Positions 60,365 to 64,000 of a stretch of 64,000 nucleotides of DNA are shown in pieces. The stretch covers positions 124,001 to 188,000 of the forward strand of contig NZ_STGE01000032.1 in the NCBI RefSeq assembly GCF_005222675.1. The letters run 5' to 3'. This DNA is from Mycolicibacterium sp. CR10. GTDB lineage: Bacteria; Actinomycetota; Actinomycetes; Mycobacteriales; Mycobacteriaceae. Below the pieces are notes generated by a model that made no database searches, was not told the origin of the DNA, and saw nothing but the letters and a program-made list of their open reading frames with translations. The number at the start of each line of letters is the position of its first letter. Positions within the stretch are counted from its first letter, which is position 1. The translations under genes and the position numbers were made by a program.

Positions 60365-60754
60365 ATGGTGAGCAACGATCGGCGGGCCGGCAAGCTCGCC
60401 ACAATCGCCGCGGGCGCGCTGGTGTCGGCGGGTGTCATGGCGTCGCCGGCAGGGGCGGCACCGGTGGTCTACGGCAGCAACGGCGTGTTCGGCGTCAGCA
60501 CCCAGCCGCGCGAGGGCTGGGCAACCGCGTACATCCCGCCGGGTCGCTATCGCGTCGACCAGTCTCCGAGCATGCAGCCGTACCAGAGCCCGCCCGGGTC
60601 GTGGTTCCGGTGCAGCAACTTTCCGTGTGCTGCGGGCTCTCCCAACGTCATCGCCACCGGCGCCGCGCTCCGGGACGCGCCGACATTCGTCGACATCCTG
60701 GCTTCCGACGTCGCGGTCAGCCTGCACCACGTCACGCTGACGGCGGCGCCGTAG
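60365..60754 (+). CDS. Small secreted protein of unknown function
   Basis: 129 residues. Sec signal peptide (LATIAAGALVSAGVMASPAG), cleavage likely after AGA near residue 32. Mature part has two cysteines (FRCSNFPC) likely to form a disulphide, and aromatic/Pro-rich stretches (YIPPGRYRVDQSPSMQPYQS). No family recognised. A perfect LexA box upstream suggests DNA-damage induction, which would be unusual for a secreted protein. Confidence 0.65.
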   Translation: MVSNDRRAGKLATIAAGALVSAGVMASPAGAAPVVYGSNGVFGVSTQPREGWATAYIPPGRYRVDQSPSMQPYQSPPGSWFRCSNFPCAAGSPNVIATGAALRDAPTFVDILASDVAVSLHHVTLTAAP

Positions 60755-60756
60755 AC

Positions 60757-61272
60757 CTACAGCGGTGACGCACCCCGCAGATGTTCGAAGATCAACGACG
60801 TCTGAGTCCCGGCGACATTCTCGTCGGCATTGAGGTTCTCCACCACGAAGGACCGCAGATCGTCGGTGTCCCGCGCCGCGACGTGCAGAATGAAGTCGTC
60901 CGCCCCGGCCAGGAAGTACACGTCCATCACCTGGGGCTTGCGGCGGATCTGCTGAATGAAGTTGCGGATCTTGCTGCGCGCGTTGAACTGCAGGCTGACC
61001 GAGATCATCGCCTGCAGCGTGAGACCGATCGCGGCCGGGTCGATGTCGGCGTAGAAGCCGCGGATCACGCCGACGTCCTGCAGCCGGCGCACCCGGCCGT
61101 GACACGTCGATGGCGCAATGCCGACGAGCTCCGCCAGGGCACTGTTCGACATGCGGGCGTCGGAGTGCAGCGCGGTGAGAATGCGCCGGTCCACGTCGTC
61201 GATCACGGCAGGCCGAACATCCTTCGACGCCTTCGCGTCGTTCGCCAGTAAATCCGTCGATTCTTCGCCCAT
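60757..61272 (-). CDS. aldR: Lrp/AsnC-family regulator AldR
   Basis: 171 residues. HTH (DDVDRRILTALHSDARMSNS, LAELVGIAPSTCHGRVRRLQ) and RAM/AsnC ligand domain (VMDVYFLAGADDFILHVAAR). Homologue of Rv2779c, which controls ald in response to amino acids. Divergent from ald with 95 bases between them. Confidence 0.9.
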   Translation of the reverse strand: MGEESTDLLANDAKASKDVRPAVIDDVDRRILTALHSDARMSNSALAELVGIAPSTCHGRVRRLQDVGVIRGFYADIDPAAIGLTLQAMISVSLQFNARSKIRNFIQQIRRKPQVMDVYFLAGADDFILHVAARDTDDLRSFVVENLNADENVAGTQTSLIFEHLRGASPL

Positions 61273-61367
61273 GTCGGCATGCTAGCGAATCATCGTCATA
61301 GTTATTGCCTTCAATCTGCGAGTTCTTCACAATTGGCGACAACCAGCCACGACTCTTAGGAGCGATC
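61273..61367. promoter_or_regulatory. aldR-ald control region
   Basis: 95-base AT-richer divergent spacer between aldR and ald, expected to hold AldR sites and both promoters. AGGAG stands 8 bases before the ald ATG. No single palindrome is convincing. Confidence 0.5.
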
Positions 61368-62483
61368 ATGCGTGTCGGAGTCCCGACCGAGATCAAGAAC
61401 AACGAATACCGCGTCGCCATCACCCCGGCAGGCGTCGCCGAACTGACCCGCCGTGGCCACGACGTTCTGGTGCAGGCGGGCGCGGGCGAGGGCTCCGCCA
61501 TCTCCGACGGCGACTTCAAGGCCGCCGGTGCACAACTCGTCGACACCGCCGACAAGGTGTGGGCCGAGGCCGACCTGTTGCTCAAGGTCAAGGAGCCGAT
61601 CGAGGCCGAGTACGGCCGCATGCGCAAAGGTCAGACGCTCTTCACCTACCTGCACCTCGCAGCGTCCAAGCCCTGCACCGACGCATTGATGGCCTCCGGT
61701 ACGACGTCCATCGCCTACGAGACCGTGCAGACCGCTGACGGAGCGCTTCCCCTCCTGGCTCCGATGTCCGAGGTGGCCGGCAGGCTGTCCGCTCAGGTCG
61801 GCGCCTACCACCTGATGCGCACCCAGGGCGGCCGCGGCGTGCTGATGGGCGGCGTCCCCGGCGTCGCCCCGGCCAAGGTGGTCGTGATTGGCGGCGGAAT
61901 GGCGGGCGACAATGCCGCCGCCGTCGCCTGGGGCATGGGCGCGCACGTCACGGTGTTCGATCTGAACGTCAACATCCTGCGCAAGATCGACGCCGAGTAC
62001 GGCGGCGCCATCGAGACCCGCTACTCGTCGTCGCTGGATCTCGAGGAGGCGGTCACGCAAGCCGACCTGGTGATCGGTGCGGTGCTGGTACCCGGCGCCA
62101 AGGCCCCCAAGCTGGTCACCAACTCGACTGTCGCGCAGATGAAGTCGGGTGCCGTACTGGTCGACATCGCGATCGACCAAGGTGGCTGCTTCGAGGACTC
62201 GCGGCCGACCACCCACGACGATCCGACGTTCCCCGTGCACGACACGGTCTTCTACTGCGTCGCCAACATGCCCGGTGCGGTGCCGCGCACGTCGACGTAC
62301 GCGCTGACCAACGCCACCATGCCGTACGTGCTCAAGCTCGCCGACAAGGGCTGGAAGGCCGCCTGCGCCGCCGATGCCGCTCTCGCGAAGGGATTGTCGA
62401 CCCACGAAGGCGCGCTGCTGTCCGAACAGGTGGCCGCCGACCTCGCGTTGCCGTTCACCGATCCGGCAGACCTGCTGGCCTAA
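61368..62483 (+). CDS. ald: L-alanine dehydrogenase
   Basis: 371 residues, the same length as the M. tuberculosis enzyme. Interconverts L-alanine and pyruvate + NH4+ with NAD(H); in mycobacteria also linked to hypoxia and alanine catabolism. Catalytic Lys75 (LLKVKEP) and His96 (YLHLAAS), NAD loop VVVIGGGMAGDNAA. Differs from the usual GAGTAG loop by GGGMAG. Its stop overlaps the convergent SEC-C gene by four bases. Confidence 0.95.
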   Translation: MRVGVPTEIKNNEYRVAITPAGVAELTRRGHDVLVQAGAGEGSAISDGDFKAAGAQLVDTADKVWAEADLLLKVKEPIEAEYGRMRKGQTLFTYLHLAASKPCTDALMASGTTSIAYETVQTADGALPLLAPMSEVAGRLSAQVGAYHLMRTQGGRGVLMGGVPGVAPAKVVVIGGGMAGDNAAAVAWGMGAHVTVFDLNVNILRKIDAEYGGAIETRYSSSLDLEEAVTQADLVIGAVLVPGAKAPKLVTNSTVAQMKSGAVLVDIAIDQGGCFEDSRPTTHDDPTFPVHDTVFYCVANMPGAVPRTSTYALTNATMPYVLKLADKGWKAACAADAALAKGLSTHEGALLSEQVAADLALPFTDPADLLA

Positions 62484-62875
62484 CCGAACACTTCCCCGTC
62501 CAGGTAAAACCACCGGCGGGCTCTCACAGCGAACCGGGACCGCTCATGCAGCGTCCCGGTTCGTTGGCTTTCTTGGTAGCAAGCCCGAAACTCCACCTCA
62601 CCGGACTCGTCCTCGGGGCCGCCCGCCACGCAGTCGAGAATTTCCAGACCTGTCCACACCGTGGCGGGATCGGTCGTCACGCTGCCCGGGCGGGTGCGCG
62701 GATGCCAGGTCCTCCAGAGATAGTCGCAGTCTCCCACCGCAAAGGCGGTGTACCGGGACCGCATCAGCTGCTCGGCCGTTCGCGCCACCCGTTCGCCGCT
62801 GTGCAAGGGCAGACAACAGTCGCCGAAGGCAGCGCCAGTGCCACATGGGCAGGGTTCGTCGGGGCGCACCGACAC
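62480..62875 (-). CDS. YchJ family protein with SEC-C zinc motif
   Basis: 131 residues, GTG start. N-terminal SEC-C motif (PCPCG with a CC pair seven residues later, GDCCLP), then the NTF2-like YchJ domain (AEQLMRSRYTAFAVGDCDYL, TWHPRTRP, VEFRACYQ, HERSRF). UPF0225 family; molecular function not established. Convergent with ald. Confidence 0.85.
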   Translation of the reverse strand: MSVRPDEPCPCGTGAAFGDCCLPLHSGERVARTAEQLMRSRYTAFAVGDCDYLWRTWHPRTRPGSVTTDPATVWTGLEILDCVAGGPEDESGEVEFRACYQESQRTGTLHERSRFAVRARRWFYLDGEVFG

Positions 62876-62914
62876 AGTGTGCCTGATTTGACAGGTGTCA
62901 AGTAGAGTCGCACC

Positions 62915-63484
62915 ATGCTTTCTCTCACCGACGTCCTTCCGAACGCCCCGACGACGACGACCGCCGCCCTGGAGCTGTTCGATTCTCGCCCCGCCGTCGA
63001 TCCGCAGGCCATGATCGGCACGTGGCACGGAGCCGAGCTTCCGACCGGTCACCCGCTCGACGGCATGCTGGCCGCAAGCGGCTGGTGGGGTAAAGCGTTC
63101 TTGGACTCCGAAACGGTTCATCCCCTCCTGTTCCCCACCCGCGACGGCAGCGCGCTGTGGCCGCTCAACCCCGGGCTGGCGTTCGCCGGCCTCGGAATAG
63201 CCACCAAGGTTCCCGCCCTCAAGCGACAGAACTTCACCGGCGTGATCGCCACACTCAAACCGGCCCTGCGGGCGCGGGGAGCCAAAGCCCGGCTGCGGAC
63301 GACGCGCTACCGCGAGGTCGACAGCGCGACGATGATCTACGACCAGCTGCCGATCAACGACGTGTTCCGCAGCCTCGATGATTCAGTAGGGGCCGAAACC
63401 CTCATCGGCGCAATGGATCTACGCGGGATCAAGGCACCGTACTTCTTCGTGCTGCAGCGCGACGACTCACTGCCGCTGGTATAG
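62915..63484 (+). CDS. GXWXG / DUF4334 domain protein
   Basis: 189 residues. GTWHGAELPTGHPLDGML is the GXWXG motif; FPTRDGSALWPLNPGLAFAG and the C-terminal DLRGIKAPYFFVLQR match DUF4334. Cytoplasmic; function unknown, possibly lipid- or hydrophobic-ligand-related. Divergent from the YchJ-like gene by 39 bases; overlaps the convergent beta-lactamase end by 18 bases. Confidence 0.8.
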   Translation: MLSLTDVLPNAPTTTTAALELFDSRPAVDPQAMIGTWHGAELPTGHPLDGMLAASGWWGKAFLDSETVHPLLFPTRDGSALWPLNPGLAFAGLGIATKVPALKRQNFTGVIATLKPALRARGAKARLRTTRYREVDSATMIYDQLPINDVFRSLDDSVGAETLIGAMDLRGIKAPYFFVLQRDDSLPLV

Positions 63485-64000
63485 CTCGGCTACGGCGAAC
63501 GCAGCCACTTCGCCGATCAGCGGGCGCTGGTTCTGCGCATCCGGGTTGTCGACGGCCGATCTGACCATGATCGACAGCAGCAACTGCTGACCTGACGGCC
63601 CGTAGGCGATGCCGACGTCGTTGGTGCTGCCGTAGTCGCCGCTGCCGGTCTTGTCGGCCGATGTCCACCCCTTGGGCAGCCCGGCGCGCATGCTCGACGT
63701 TTGGTTGGCCCGCATCCAGTCATCCAATTGCCGGCGGCCTGCCGGGCTCAGCACATCGCCGGTGAGGAGATTGCGGAAGCCGATGCCGATCGCCAGCGGG
63801 GTGGTGGTGTCGCGCGGGTCGCCCGGCACCGCGGAGTTCAGCTCGGTCTCCCACCGATCCAATCGCGATTCCTCATCTCCGATACTGCGCGCGAATGCAG
63901 TGATCGCCGGCGGACCCCCGAGCACTCGCAACAGCAGGTTGGCTGCGCCGTTGTCACTCTGCTGCAGCACCGCCTGGCACATCTCCGCCAGCGTCATCGT
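63467..64000 (-). CDS. Class A beta-lactamase, C-terminal part (cut by window edge)
   Basis: About 177 C-terminal residues; the N-terminus with the signal and catalytic Ser-x-x-Lys lies beyond the window. Visible motifs: SDN loop (QQSDNGAANLLL), omega-loop Glu in WETELNSAVPGD, and KTG (SADKTGSGDYGSTND). Very like mycobacterial BlaC/BlaS, but with the ordinary SDN where M. tuberculosis BlaC has SDG. Hydrolyses penicillins and probably cephalosporins outside the membrane. Confidence 0.93.
   Translation of the reverse strand, partial: TMTLAEMCQAVLQQSDNGAANLLLRVLGGPPAITAFARSIGDEESRLDRWETELNSAVPGDPRDTTTPLAIGIGFRNLLTGDVLSPAGRRQLDDWMRANQTSSMRAGLPKGWTSADKTGSGDYGSTNDVGIAYGPSGQQLLLSIMVRSAVDNPDAQNQRPLIGEVAAFAVAELYQRQ

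Overview
The window is chromosomal DNA of a fast-growing environmental mycobacterium (Mycolicibacterium type). It is GC-rich, and its gene order follows the known mycobacterial backbone: nrdR, chiZ, lexA, fadE20, hflX, dapF, miaA, miaB, recX, recA, ephG, the psp genes, clgR, pgsA3, argA, ftsK, rnj, dapA, thyX, dfrA, thyA, dapB, ald. That backbone matches the M. tuberculosis Rv2718c-Rv2780 stretch. The order also places an [NiFe]-hydrogenase beside recA and a class A beta-lactamase beyond ald. No tRNA, rRNA, insertion sequence, prophage or CRISPR array was seen.

Layout. 1-9 kb: nrdR (cut by the window edge), the divergent DNA-damage pair chiZ/lexA, an LGFP-repeat wall protein, fadE20, a cytoplasmic molybdopterin oxidoreductase and a DEAD-box helicase. 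9-17.7 kb: housekeeping run hflX-dapF-miaA and onward to miaB. 17.8-21.8 kb: glutamate ABC importer gluABCD and two small membrane proteins. 21.8-23.5 kb: recX-recA with two recognisable DNA-damage promoters. 24.7-32.9 kb: a compact operon for a group 1h high-affinity [NiFe]-hydrogenase (hhySL) with accessory genes, a maturation protease and hypC; M. tuberculosis lacks this block. 32.9-43.9 kb: DUF3046, a glycosyltransferase, ephG, the pspM-pspA and clgR envelope-stress genes, cinA-like, pgsA3, argA, ftsK, and small oxidoreductase/methyltransferase genes. 44.4-47.8 kb: rnj-dapA-thyX. 48-53.3 kb: accessory enzymes (deaminase, diguanylate cyclase, haloalkane dehalogenase-like hydrolase, AlkX-type glycosylase, a TetR operon). 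53.4-64 kb: dfrA-thyA, a dienelactone hydrolase, a CitE-like lyase, an MBL-fold/TetR divergent pair, the dapB operon, aldR/ald and the C-terminal part of a class A beta-lactamase.

Themes. DNA damage: five LexA-box-like sites are visible. They include a perfect 12/12 site at 60272-60287 in front of an unrecognised secreted protein, and a textbook PafBC (RecA-NDp) promoter in front of recA. Envelope stress: a near-perfect SigE promoter stands before clgR. Hydrogen scavenging: the hydrogenase small subunit has no export signal and carries CxxD where most [NiFe] enzymes carry CxxC. Its maturation protease has no ATG, GTG or TTG that could start a complete protein. Several operon members (DUF5947, DUF6084, a 451-residue protein, a 39-residue membrane peptide, DUF6390) have no established function and are the best candidates for new biology here.

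Gene starts were set from ribosome-binding sites, overlaps and remembered family N-termini. No database search was run.
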